A DNA stretch of 64,000 nt. Origin: Ariolimax columbianus. Its lineage: Eukaryota; Mollusca; Gastropoda; Stylommatophora; Arionidae. The stretch lies in the NCBI GenBank assembly GCA_036924085.1, contig JAVGWX010000018.1, forward strand, positions 18,231,464 through 18,295,463, given 5' to 3'. A program made the position numbers and the translations under genes. Positions 10,131-19,872 of the stretch are shown in pieces; the first letter of the stretch is position 1; the number at the start of each line of letters is the position of its first letter. The notes under the pieces were generated by a model that ran no database searches, was not told the DNA's origin, and saw only the letters and a program-made list of their open reading frames with translations.

Positions 10131-10829
10131 CCTCTCCCTCATACCAATTGAGCTCTACTAGATAGTGCCGACAAAACGGAAATGATAACGTCAAATCTCT
10201 GATTGTGCACGTGGCCAGGCGAAGATAGTGTCGGTACCTACTTTGATAATGACAAACTGAAAGCAATGACAGATCTTTTCTGCAGTCGGAAGTATCTGCG
10301 ATCAAATGACATTGCTTTGTCTTTAGCATCGGTATGGGAAAGTGAGCGTTGGAGTGGAGGGAGGAAAATGGTAGGTACATTTCTATAGGAAGGAGTTGAG
10401 GTGCACAACTGGCAACCTTGTGATGTGTGTTAAGTATAAATCAGCCAGTGACACTTCTAGGCGTGTAGCTGTTGTGCACGTTTTCATCTATAATAGTTTG
10501 CATATTCTTTAAGGTACACTCTTCACAATGAAATAACACACAAAGGTATGTTTGAAATAAATAATTACATGTCATAATACAAATTAGAAAACAAATTAAA
10601 ACATATTCATTATATTTAAAAAAAAAAGAAATTTCAGTCCGAATACTGGTATACATGTCTTGACAAATGTGCAGTACAGCAGTTTGCCGTTGCTTTCTGT
10701 ACATGGTTCATTATATATGTCAAACTAAATCTCAGAATGTTATGCTTTAAGGAAATTATAGGTCTGGCCCTCTGGTTTTACCTTTTACCATAATCTGGCC
10801 CTCGGCCAACCTTAGCTTGGTCACTACTG
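9858..10829. mobile_element. non-autonomous hAT DNA transposon
   Basis: The left end is CAGAGGTGTCTAAACTATGG, followed by CCCGCGGGCCAGAT. The right end, read inwards, is CAGTAGTGACCAAGCTAAGG then TTGGCCGAGGGCCAGATTATGG, giving imperfect terminal inverted repeats of the 'CAGrGGTg.ccAAaC...GGCC' hAT type. The flanks are GTGTAGAC (9850-9857) and ATGTAGAC (10830-10837), an 8-bp TSD with one mismatch, as expected for hAT. The interior (972 bp) has no transposase and contains a (CT)n tract at 10095-10138. Confidence 0.85.
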
Positions 10830-10839
10830 ATGTAGACTA

Positions 10840-11835
10840 TGAAAAGTGTGGGAAAAAAGAACCCATACATGAGGCACACTATGACGCAGTAGAAGTTTGC
10901 TACTCCTGGGGCCATCTAGTTTTGCTCTTCTATTATGCAAGTATGCTTTCATCCATTTGTACATTTTACCTATCACTCCATTGTGTCTCGGTTTCTTTAA
11001 AAGTTCTTTTTTCCAAACGTTATCATAAGCTATCCCATGTTGTTATACCAAAAAGAGAAATCCTGATTGCTTCTCTCCCGGTATGTGGGACTTGAACCGA
11101 TGTCCAAAAGATATTTAAGATCTGTAGTAGAAGTTTTGTTTTTGTTGCTGTTCCCAAGTTCTTGGTCATTTCATTAGAAACTTCGTATGTTCCCGGCGAC
11201 ATTCTCATTTTCGGGTATGGTACAATCTCGTCCTATATTTTGTCGTTTCTCACAAACCTTCCGTGGTTTCTCAATGTTAACTTCAATTTTGCTTTCTTTT
11301 GTGAAAGAGTCTACGAAATGATCAGTCGCGTACTTGCATGTGAAGATGTTTCCATCTTTTTTTTAATGCAATCGCTTTGTTTTTCTCTTTCCCTGCGACA
11401 TTAAGTGTTTTTTACCAACTACCACTTTCCTGATATCGTTTTCAAAGTTCAGAGACTGTTTTCTCCCTCAAGTTACTCCTCCTAGCATGAAACTTTTTCC
11501 TTTGAAATGTAGCCTTAGCATGTTGATCATTTTTGGTGGTGTTCTTGGCATTGACTAATCTCTGCTTGCTTTCGAGATGCTTCCATGTGGTAATGCAGCT
11601 GCTGTTATTCATTATTTGAATATGGTCTACATTTCTTACGAGCCCTTCTATGTATTGTTTCACTGTCAGCCAGTAGTATTCATCTGTTGCCCTTATCGAC
11701 TACTTTATTTACATAGTCATATCTCTAGTCGGGATCAAGTCCACTGTAAATGTATGTTGATGTGTTTTGTCGGTGGTCATTAATGTATGTTGATGTGTTT
11801 TGTCGGTGGTCATTATCCTTGTTTTATTTATGTTT
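10840..11835 (-). pseudogene. decayed minus-strand open region, probably LINE debris
   Basis: The minus strand stays mostly open from about 11700 to 11020, with peptides such as LVNAKNTTKNDQHAKATFQ and MRMSPGTYEVSNEMTKNLG, separated by a few stops. It adjoins a reverse-transcriptase remnant at 11850-11945. I do not recognise the protein family. A 32-bp tandem duplication (GTATGTTGATGTGTTTTGTC...) lies at 11752-11815. Confidence 0.35.
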
Positions 11836-11849
11836 ATAAACAGGTTTTG

Positions 11850-11945
11850 ATCTTTACTGTGCCCATTTACGGCTGAAATTAGCTGCTCCAGTCCTTCTGA
11901 ACTTCATGATAGTATCACTGTGTCATCTGCGTATCGTAACTCTGG
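11850..11945 (-). mobile_element. LINE reverse-transcriptase YADD fragment
   Basis: On the minus strand it reads IPELRYADDTVILS followed by SEGLEQLI. This is the catalytic YADD palm motif of a non-LTR reverse transcriptase. Only about 30 residues survive, next to SINE-B. Confidence 0.75.
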
Positions 11946-11949
11946 AATC

Positions 11950-12263
11950 TCGTACGCGCCAATCATTGTTTCGAATGCCCACAATGAGTAGGTTACTCTT
12001 ATGTGTGCCCTGAAAAGGGCGTTAAGTGACGGGTAGTAGCTTTCCTCACATCTCGAGCGTGCTTGTGAAGGTGGTCCTCCAGGCGGTTCTGCTATGCTTG
12101 GCTTCATCTGCGTGTCGCTCACTACTATGGAGATCATGTCGAACCTCACCTTGTTATCCAGACTGTTGTCCTCGACAACAGCCCGTTTCCAGGACGACCA
12201 ATGTGGAGGTCACGCGAGGGTCTTGGCCAGTATATTTCTCCTGACCCTGGCTAACATTCTATG
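11950..12263 (-). mobile_element. SINE-B copy, left part
   Basis: Minus orientation: the 3' end AATGCCCACAATGAG (plus strand) is at 11977, and it continues through 'GGGCGTTAAGTGACGGGTAG', 'GCTATGCTTGGCTTCATCTG' and 'CCAGTATATTTCTCCTGACC'. It is interrupted after ACATTCTATG by the insertion at 12264-13016 and resumes at 13027. Confidence 0.85.
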
Positions 12264-13016
12264 AATGTACTCTTAATCATTATGTATCAAGTATATTGTT
12301 TGTCATTTTTCCCAATCATTCCATCTCATTCATTCTCGTTGCACCCCTCACCTCACTGCTATCTTCACAATTGTGTATAAAATGTATGATGGGGTTTTAT
12401 TTTTTTTTTAAATTAGAGTAAATACAAATTAAAAACATTTTTTTTAAAATTTTTAATATATTTTTAAAAGGGGAGGGGGGGGGGGGGGGAGGGTTAATAA
12501 TATTTAAATCAGGAAATAAATAAAGAGATCCGAATCAAGTATGAAGGAAAATAAATATACTCATTCCCAAAATGGTCCCAGGAAAACAATTGTGCATATC
12601 TATGCAAACACCTACGGCGGACAACGAGGATCATCAAAAGCGAGGAACAACAGGAGGAGCATAAGGGAAATACCAGGCTAGGTACAAACAAATACACACA
12701 CGCATCCAAGAACTGGTTTATGCGTCTTAGTATCGCAAAAATTGAATGCGGTCTGGGGCGGAATAGGCGCGCCTCCGCCAGTAGAAACTAGTGAGGCAAA
12801 CACATAACGAAAGGATAATTAAAAGCGAGGAACAACAGGAGGAACATCACGGAAACACCAGGTTAGGTACAAACAGATACACACACGCATCCAAGCACTG
12901 GTTTATGCGTCTTAATATCGCCCAAATTGACTACGGTCTGGGGTGGAATAGGCGCGCCTCCGCCAGTAGAAACTAGTGAGGCAAACACATACAATTTTAA
13001 AAAATTTAAAAAAAAA
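12264..13016. mobile_element. retroposed insertion flanked by an 11-bp TSD
   Basis: The flanks are AACATTCTATG on both sides (about 12253-12263 and 13017-13027). The insert ends in an A-rich tail (AATTTTAAAAAATTTAAAAAA), as expected for a target-primed retro-insertion. It contains an A/T-rich low-complexity block with a run of Gs (12473-12490) and two tandem 185-bp units (12617-12801 and 12802-12989), each with GGCGCGCC and CGCCAGTAGAAACTAGTGAG. No coding sequence is recognised. Confidence 0.7.
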
Positions 13017-13026
13017 ACATTCTATG

Positions 13027-13062
13027 GTGAGTGTGTTTTGCCTGACCAGGCGCTAGCCTCAT
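13027..13062 (-). mobile_element. SINE-B copy, right part (5' end)
   Basis: It reads GTGTTTTGCCTGACCAGGCG then CTAGCCTCATCG, the terminal block seen at 26764-26800. This completes the SINE-B copy split by the 12264-13016 insertion. CCAATCAT (about 11967) and CCAATCGT (13073) may be its own TSD. Confidence 0.7.
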
Positions 13063-13074
13063 CGTTCCACCTAC

Positions 13075-13391
13075 CAATCGTAAATGTATGAAAACTGTCA
13101 ATGTTCTCGTCTTCTTTAACATTTCTCATAATACTTTAGGCATAGATGTTGTATAGATAAGGGGAGAGGATACATCCCTGTCTTACTCCCCTTTGTACTG
13201 CGAACCAATCTGATGTTTGCCCATATACTCGGACAGCGTTCCGTGTTTGTTTTTGATGCTGTGGTCCAGGCTGTCATGTCGTATTCAAGTACTGGCCTGA
13301 CTGTGCCAGTGTACACATTATTGAGGATGTTGCTATTTGCACCCCAGCTTGTTCCGGCCAACTTCTTCATGAGGGATAGTTTTCTCTCTAG
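13075..13391 (-). mobile_element. two abutting LINE reverse-transcriptase fragments
   Basis: On the minus strand, 13375-13260 reads MKKLAGTSWGANSNILNNVY then TGTVRPVLEYD, matching the I-like element at 19873. From about 13250 to 13080 another frame reads QRGVRQGCILSPYLYNIYA, the GVRQGC palm motif of a different LINE. The order is impossible within one element, so two insertions or a deletion have joined them. Confidence 0.7.
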
Positions 13392-13406
13392 TCAGAACAC
13401 TAGTTT

Positions 13407-13754
13407 GACTTAGCTTCGTTCGTTCTCAATCTCCCGCTACCAAACCACGAAAGGGCTTAAGTAGCAGAATGTAGTCCAGAGAACGGAATGCGTTGTGTCG
13501 TAGTTTACAGCTTGACTGCGATATTTGCACCTTTCGGTCCGAGACATCCAACTTCAGCAAGCATATTTTGAGTACCGGGTTAGCATTCCCTCTTCGATCC
13601 CTTCTCCTTAGCCAGTCTGCCCTTCTGCAGTCTGTTATCCATGATCACCGCATGGAGGTGTAGAAGGGCCTTGGCAGCTCTGGTTCGCTGGCCCTGACGC
13701 TAGCAGTCAGCTATGGGTCGCCGACCACTGCAGCTCATGCACTGCTCAGCATCT
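13407..13754 (-). mobile_element. SINE-A copy flanked by a 15-bp TSD
   Basis: The flanking duplication is TCAGAACACTAGTTT (13392-13406 and 13755-13769), perfect over 15 bp, and defines a 348-bp insert. On the minus strand the insert starts AAGATGCTGAGCAGTGCATG and ends GAACGAAGCTAAGTC, so the tandem (AAGCC) tail is short here. It has the full core. It is inserted in I-like LINE debris. Confidence 0.95.
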
Positions 13755-13769
13755 TCAGAACACTAGTTT

Positions 13770-13992
13770 AATACTGGTACATTGTCCAGTCTGCCTTTGT
13801 GTAATTCCATCGATACAGGGTGCAGCTGTGCTTGATCTTCATCTTCAACAGAAAGACTGGTCTGTGATCGCTACCTCCAAGTTGTTTCCTATCAACGCTT
13901 GGAATGCTCCACTCCATGCATGGTGCGTGGAATGCCAAATCTGATGTACACGTGGAGTGTCATGACCTCGAATGGAAGGTCGGTTGGCTGGT
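13770..13992 (-). mobile_element. LINE AP-endonuclease C-terminal fragment
   Basis: On the minus strand it reads GVEHSKR and then GGSDHRPVFLLKMK, carrying the conserved SDHxP motif with the catalytic Asp-His of APE-type LINE endonucleases. The other half of the domain is at 14720-15215, separated by a CR1 insertion. Confidence 0.7.
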
Positions 13993-14716
13993 TAAATTAA
14001 TTAAAATGGACAAGAACAATATTAGAATGATAGATAAGGAAAAAGACCTAGGAGTTATCCAAGATCATACAGGAAAAAGGAATGAGCAAGTCCAGGTTGC
14101 AATGAATAAGGCAAATGCAATATTAGGTATGATAAAAAGAAATATTAAACATAGGAGTAATGAGGTGATTGTCAAACTGTATAAATCATTAGTGAGATCT
14201 AGATTGGAGTACTGCGTACAGGTGTGGAGTTATTATCGTATAGGAGACATAGGCATGCTGGAAAGGATACAAAGAATGAGCGACAAAATTGATAGTGATT
14301 CTACAATTACAGTTACGAGGAAAGACTAAAAAGAACCGGCCTGCAGTGTTTAGAAAAGAGAAGAATTCGAGGTGACAATACAGGTTTATAAGATAATCAC
14401 AGGAAAGGTAAAATTAAACTATAACAAGTTTTTCAAAATACAACCACCAACGAGAACAATAGGTCACCGATACAAATTAACCTAAGGAAGGTCCAGATTG
14501 CATATTAGGAAATATTTTTTTAGTCAGAGAGTGGTGAATGCTTGGAATGCATTACCGCAGGAGGATGCGGAGGCAGAGATAGTTAATGCATTTAATTATA
14601 AATTGGATGTGCATAGTTTATAGAGCGGGGTAATGCAAACGTGACTGGTTGTCTACAGACTCTAATGAGTCTTCTAAACCAGCATAAAAACGCTGTTAAG
14701 TTAAGTCAAGTTGTCT
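13993..14716 (+). mobile_element. CR1-like LINE, 5'-truncated copy
   Basis: The plus frame reads NNIRMIDKEKDLGVIQDHTG, then KANAILGMIKRNIKH and SRLEYCVQVWSYYRIGDI. The copy continues with frame breaks to 'NAWNALPQE' and the terminal hairpin plus TTAAGTTAAGTCAAGTT. It lies inside, and opposite to, an I-like LINE endonuclease. Confidence 0.9.
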
Positions 14717-14719
14717 AGA

Positions 14720-15215
14720 TCTTACCCCTCTTATACATTTGATCATAGTTCCAGCTCTGTGAGTAATTATTGAAGGCTCCACACACAATCAGTCTCTCTT
14801 TTTTGAGGATCGTATCTAGTACTAGTGGACACTCACTCTGACGGTAATAATTTAGCAAGTTAAATTATGGGCTTTCTGTCTTGGTATGCATCATCTGGTA
14901 CTCCGTCTTCTCCATATATACTTTTGGCTGACACGCATTGGTGTTATTTCTCACGAGTGTCAATATTCCATTCTTCTGTCCGTCTTTTCGGTTATACACA
15001 TAGAAATTGTATCCTCTAATTTTGAAGGTTATGTCTTTGTTGAGTTGTATTTCTTGCAAGAAACATACATTTACTTCCTCTTCATTTAGGATATTTTCAA
15101 GATCTATTTTAGTTTTTACTGTAACCATCTCTTTTACTGGTGATGCCTTCCACATTCCAGTGCATTAGTTTAAGTGGTCTCGGTTTTGTTTTTGGTTTTC
15201 TTTGGCCAGTAGCTC
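14720..15215 (-). mobile_element. I-like LINE AP-endonuclease N-terminal part
   Basis: The minus-strand peptide starts LKLMHWNVEGIT and continues IDLENILNEEEVNVCFLQEI, with QLNKDITFKIRGYNFY and NGILTLVRNN. This is the typical Exo-Endo-Phos fold of an I/Nimb-type LINE. The catalytic GDFN motif appears as IVCGAFNNYSQSW, with Asp changed to Ala, and the QETH motif is QEIQ. The copy is therefore dead. Confidence 0.8.
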
Positions 15216-15299
15216 TGTTCTTGTTTCTCCTAGCTCCACCGGGCTACTAAGAAGGACTTCCAGTATTAAAGGTTGAGCCATTTCGAGGCAGGGGACTCG

Positions 15300-15640
15300 A
15301 CACTGGTTGTCCATCACAGGCGGAGTACTCTAACTTAGTTCTTAGTTCTGTACCTCTTCAGGGGCAGATGCCCCTGTGCAGGTCCCAGCTCTGGTATGAG
15401 CTGAATGTAGCAAGAGAAGTGTTTCCTGCTTAGTGGGATAGGCTCGATCGGCTTAATACTCTGCTGCATTGGGACAAGCGCTTACAGAGGATGGTTAACC
15501 GATGTCCACCTTAATAGACTCAAACACCAGAGTAAAGAAAACCTGCAGCCTGTTAGGCGCCATCTATGTTGCTCTAAGCAAACAACATAACTATTGCCGG
15601 TGTTATGCCATGTCACACAGTTAGTCGCCTATTGCGACAT
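15300..15640 (-). mobile_element. Repeat-C copy
   Basis: The reverse complement matches 30365-30735 along its length (GGTTAACCATCCTCTGTAAG, TTAATAGACTCAAACA, CAGGGGCATCTGCCCCTG). It holds no ORF. One end reads CTAAGAACTAAGTTAG. Confidence 0.8.
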
Positions 15641-15929
15641 GCTCTCTGTGAGGTAGTGGTGTTATTCTTGTCCTTGTCATACACAAAGACCCCGTCAGAC
15701 CACTATAACGTTTTGCAGATATATGCATACTTTCATAGTGCGCATTGCACATTTTTGCGCATGTGCTGTGTGGTGTGCGTCTTGGCTGGTTGCCTCCATC
15801 TACAGCATAGTATCTTGTTAGGACAGGCTGTGGCCTTGCTCGGGGTGTCTTGTTTAACCAGGGATGCTCTGCTCTCTGAGTGAGGTATCAATGTGACCTG
15901 GACAGGTACACGCGCTTATTGATCTAACA

Positions 15930-16131
15930 TTTGCCGCATCCAATGGCAGACCTACTCTGCGTAAGGTTTCTGTGGGGTTTGCCGCATTAAATGGTAGACC
16001 TGTTCTTACAAAGGTTTCTGTGGGGTTTGCCGCATTAAATTGTAGACCTATTCTGCCAAAGGTTTCTGTGGGGTTTGCCGCATTAAATGGTAGACCTGTT
16101 CTGCCAAAGGTTTCTGTGGGGTTTGCCACAT
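15930..16131. repeat. 48-bp minisatellite, about 4.2 units
   Basis: GCCGCAT recurs at 15933, 15981, 16029 and 16077, and as GCCACAT at 16125, an exact period of 48. Because 48 is a multiple of three, frames remain open on both strands. The plus strand gives repeats of VSVGFAALNGRPVLPK and the minus strand gives NAANPTETFGRTGLPF. Confidence 0.95.
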
Positions 16132-16169
16132 CCCTAGTCAATGCTGTTACTACCATAGACGTGCTGGGA

Positions 16170-16378
16170 AGCTTGTTTGTTGGCGCCAGTTACTCGTCAT
16201 TTGTCAGAGCCACCTTAGACAAACAATCACCTTCCAAGAAAAGAACACTTATTCAAGCAATAAGGAAAGTTGACCAATCGAAATACAGTTATCACTGTCG
16301 TGATCGAGCAGAACAAGTGATCTTGTTACGTTTGAGAATGGGACATGACAGATTGAATATCCATTTGCCAGATTAGCA
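16170..16378 (+). mobile_element. RNase H-bearing LINE, C-terminal fragment
   Basis: It reads VDQSKYSYHCRDRAEQVILL then RLRMGHDRLNIHLPD and a stop. The 'reEQvil.RLRtGH.rLn.H' block is typical of the region after RNase H in I/Nimb-like LINEs. The cysteine-rich end is missing. Confidence 0.7.
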
Positions 16379-16930
16379 CAGACAATAGCGGCGATTGCAC
16401 GGCTTTACAAAATTTGGCAAGATAAACGGTTATCACCATGCACGAAAATTAGATTTATGCGTACGCTGGTCCTGTCAATATTTCTCTATGCCTGTGAGAC
16501 ATGAACAGTTACAGCTGACCTTCAGCGAAGGATATAGGCCTTGGAGATGAGATGTTTCTGAAGACTTAAACGTCACGTACAAAGAGCGAGTTACGAATGA
16601 ATAAATACGAGATCGAATTACAACATCAATAGGGCCTTTTGAAGACCCCTTGGCAACTGTCAAAAGAAGGAAACTCGCTTGGTGTGGTCACATATCGAGA
16701 TCAAATGGTCTTGAAAATACGATCCTCCCCGGAATGGTGCAAGGCAGATGACGAAGAGGCCGGCCTAAAAAGAGGTGGGAGGACAACTTAAAAGAATGGA
16801 CCAATCTCAGACCAAAAGAGGCACAGGCAGCGGCCGCTGACAGAGAAGGGTGGCGTAGGGTTATGATGATGTCTTCATGTGTGCCCCAACGACCTCACCG
16901 GTTACGGGATGACCTAATCTGACCTAAATT
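16379..16930 (+). mobile_element. RTE-like LINE, C-terminus and 3' tail
   Basis: Frames read KIRFMRTLVLSIFLYACET, then GRRRRGRPKKRWEDN and EAQAAAADREGWRRVMMMSS, ending VPQRPHRLRDD. This is the classic C-terminus of RTE-type elements. It ends with TGACCTAATCTGACCTAA, a (TGACC)n-type tail. Frameshifts are present. Confidence 0.85.
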
Positions 16931-18055
16931 GCGTACTGAGGACTGGCCCACGGAGACGAATATCCACACAAAGCTGTTTGGAAGCCCAGAAGAACTCTCC
17001 ACTACGGCAGCCTTTATCCATAGAACTGGGCTTCACGTGTAGATGTAACAAGAAAAGGCATGCGAAGGAGAAGAAGAAGAAGAAGTGGCGACATGGGGTA
17101 CCACGTGGGTTGATTGCCGGCATTTTCATTATTCAGATGAGACACAACAATCCTTACCAGGCTATTCATATTTCTCATAACTTGCATTTAATGCGTTCGA
17201 TCTTTATTTGATTATACAATTCCTGTTTCAATTTTTTTTAAACTTATACTAATTAAATCAAGCTCACAATTCAGTGAAAATATTTAAGGGATTTTTAAAG
17301 TACAATTTACACTTGCGCATTACAACTCCGGTCAAGCAAATTAGATTATGTTATCGCCATTGAAATTTCTCTTTGCGGATTTTGTAAATGTTTCAAAAAA
17401 TCGTATACCTTTATCTTTCTATGTTGTTAAAGTTAAATAGCCAGAAATTTAATAAAGGTCATAAAATGTAACTGTTAAATGTGGCTCGATCAGTGAAACG
17501 GTTTAGAATTGTATAAGTAAGGAAGGAACAGAAACAAACAAACCTACTAAGCTTTATATATATATATATATTGCAAAATGACATATTGTGCCATGGGATT
17601 AAGGATAATTATCTTGTCGCTGACTGGTACACGTGAATATAAATGGTAAAAAACGGTGATATGTGTTCAGAATACTATGTAAACAGACACAACAGTTCGT
17701 TGAATGTATTGTAAAGTTGTTTCCACAAGAAATTCGAAGTCCAAAGCGTATATGAAGGGGGTCAACCCACGGAAGTTGCGATGTTTGTTTTTGCATCTCG
17801 AGCCAGACACATATGCTGCATCCAATGTATAAGATGCAATAGGAGTGATACACATCACATGACACTTTCGTTTGTCAATATGGTCAAACAGTGCAGTCTA
17901 GCGGGTGCAGTTGATACTTTGATTTGAGGTTGATAAGTAATAAGTAAATAACAACAGCTGACAAGTCTCCTTTACATAAACTAGGCTAAATTTATGTTTT
18001 CTCCAAGCAAAAACAATCAATATCTTCATTTAATTATAAACTGTTATATATTCAT
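16931..18055. other. no recognised gene or repeat
   Basis: A (GAA)n run lies at 17068-17086 and a (TA)n run at 17557-17572. The rest is AT-rich sequence in which I recognise no gene, no family repeat and no regulatory site. Confidence 0.5.
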
Positions 18056-18059
18056 GCAT

Positions 18060-18400
18060 GTTATCATTTTCAATTGTTTCCATATTTGGCCACCATTGGC
18101 TTATCCGGCGCATTCCCCTCCACTCCTTACTCTCTCCTGGCCACCTTGTGTTGGACCGCCCCCTTCATTTTCAGTCAAGCATCTGGCCCAACTGGTCGCT
18201 TAGACAGACTGAGTCTATTATCAGATAAGTTGACACTTTTTCCTTATATGTTGATTTGTTAGTTCAGTATTGTTGTCACTGATGAAGGCCTATTGGCCGT
18301 AACGTAGGTTTTGTTTGTGTTCTCGTCTCGGTGCGGTATCTGACCATACTCATTTTAAAATTTTGATTAAACTCAACCTTAATCAACTTTTACATTTTTT
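18060..18400 (+). mobile_element. possible Penelope-like element terminal fragment with hammerhead core
   Basis: CTGATGAAGGCCTATTGGCC (18279-18298) is followed by GTAACGTAGG. A hammerhead core needs CTGATGA, stem II and GAAA. Here the stem AGGCC/GGCC(G) with a TATT loop is intact, but GAAA reads GTAA. Penelope-like elements are known to carry hammerheads of this form in their terminal repeats. No reverse-transcriptase or GIY-YIG sequence is present, so the element's extent is a guess. Confidence 0.45.
18279..18304 (+). ncRNA. degenerate hammerhead ribozyme core
   Basis: The sequence has CTGATGA, then a 5-bp stem II with a TATT tetraloop, then GTAAC in place of GAAAC. The A-to-T change hits an invariant core residue, so self-cleavage is expected to be lost. 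I did not fold stems I and III rigorously. Confidence 0.5.
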
Positions 18401-18589
18401 GTTCATGTTTTTTTTCCCATTTTCAATCAAGGCATTTGCAATCGTTGAAATTGTTTTCTTCTTAACCTATTCCAAGACATAACACTATACTACTGTCATA
18501 CGACATTTTCCCCATTGCTGGAGTAGTCGAGGGGCTTTGAAGGCTGAGGACTACAGGCCGTTTTGCCACTGCTGTCGCCACGTCGAGTG

Positions 18590-18722
18590 CTGGCTATGTT
18601 TGTTTATTTCACCCCCAACAGAAAAACAACATATGCCATTCCTGGGATTCGAACCGATGGCCTCCTTGTCGGCAGGCAGGCCTCGAAACCATTCGGCCAC
18701 GCGCTCCTCCATAACACTAGCT
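18590..18722 (-). mobile_element. tRNA-derived SINE head with perfect A and B boxes
   Basis: On the minus strand the A-box is TGGCCGAATGG (18699-18689) and the B-box is GGTTCGAATCC (18655-18645), both matching the pol III consensus. The A-box flank (GCGTGGCCGAATGGTT) resembles class II tRNAs (Ser/Leu). I cannot pair an acceptor stem, and the sequence runs on into a non-tRNA body, so a SINE is likelier than a functional tRNA gene. Confidence 0.6.
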
Positions 18723-18890
18723 GAAAGAAATGTTGCGCAGTATAATGTATTCCAAGGATGTCAGATCCACGTCCGATGTCTTCATGTCCCACATATACAC
18801 ATTTTTTAACCTCAAATGGGGTCAGCCGACTGTTCGTTTGCCATCTGCCAACTCTACATAGATAATTTCTTTGGGGATGCGACCATTTTC

Positions 18891-19248
18891 GAGATCAAGA
18901 TGCTGAGCAGCACATGAGCTGCAGTGGTCAGCGACCCATAGCTGATTGCTAGTGCCAGGGCCAGCGAACCAGAGCTGTCAAGACCCTTCTACACCTCCAC
19001 GCGGTGATCCTGGATAACAGGCTGCAGCAGAGCAGACTGGCTAAGGAGAAGGGATCGAAGAGGGAATGCTAACCCGGTAATCAAAAAAATGCTTGCTGAA
19101 GTCGGATGTGTTGGACCAAAAGGTGCAAATATCACAGTAACGCTGTAAACTACGACACAACGCACTGCGTTCTCATGACTGCCATCTGCTACTTAAGCCC
19201 TTTCAGGGTTTTGTATCGGGAGATTGAGAACGAACGAAGCCAAGCCAT
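18891..19248 (+). mobile_element. SINE-A copy, full length, 9-bp TSD
   Basis: ACCATTTTC occurs at 18882-18890 and 19249-19257. The insert starts GAGATCAAGATGCTGAGCAG and carries the complete core. It ends GAACGAACGAAGCCAAGCC, showing the (AAGCC)n tail. It is inserted next to minus-strand LINE debris. Confidence 0.93.
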
Positions 19249-19249
19249 A

Positions 19250-19690
19250 CCATTTTCCATGCTGCGAACATGACCAAGCCAACGTAATCTTCGTTGTCTA
19301 AGGAGAGTGTGCATGCTTGGGAGACCGATGCCACAATGTATCTCTGCATTTTTCACTCTGTTTCTCCGTGTAATTCCAAGGATGAATCGCTGGCGTCGTA
19401 AATGTGCTAACCCCAAGTTTTGTTACCATATACGAGCGTGCTGACAACACATGCATTGTAAACAATGGCTTTGGTTTTAATTTTAAGTTTCTGGTTTTCT
19501 TAAAAGCGCGTTGTGAGACGAGAAATGTAGCAGCAGCTTTGTCAATGCGACTGTTAATTTCTGGGTCATGAGACACATGGTGGTTGACGAGGCCTTCCAG
19601 GTATGCGAATTGACGCACAGCTGCCAATTTAAAATTATCGATTATAAGAATAGATGTGGCCTTTACTTCGTTTCCCAGCACATGTTTTGT
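19250..19690 (-). mobile_element. LINE reverse-transcriptase C-terminal fragment
   Basis: The minus strand reads NSRIDKAAATFLVSQRAFKK, then CHIYDASDSSLELHGETE... in shifted frames, then IGLPSMHTLLRQRRLRWLGH and VRSMENG. These correspond to the 'ReinsRI.KA...Fg.L..rvw' and 'lRRRrLRWlGHVrRM' blocks of RTE-like LINEs. Frameshifts show decay. Confidence 0.8.
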
Positions 19691-19872
19691 TGCGGCTTAC
19701 TATGAGAGCAACATTTTTGCACGCCTGGGAGAAGCGATTTGTCACGCTCTGAAGTTTCCGCTGACTACGGGTGACAATTGCAGCATACCATAGAATATAA
19801 ATTTCTTGATGGCGACTTCGATTATCTTTGATTTGGTCTTCAGCCTTTCAAGATTAAATAGCCCGGCCATAC

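Noticed and set aside
12791..12976. A small basic protein gene
   Set aside because: The frame lies within tandem 185-bp units of a retroposed insertion and the sister unit does not keep it open in the same way.
18590..18722. A functional tRNA-Ser or tRNA-Leu gene on the minus strand
   Set aside because: A and B boxes are perfect, but I could not pair an acceptor stem, and the sequence continues into a SINE-like body.
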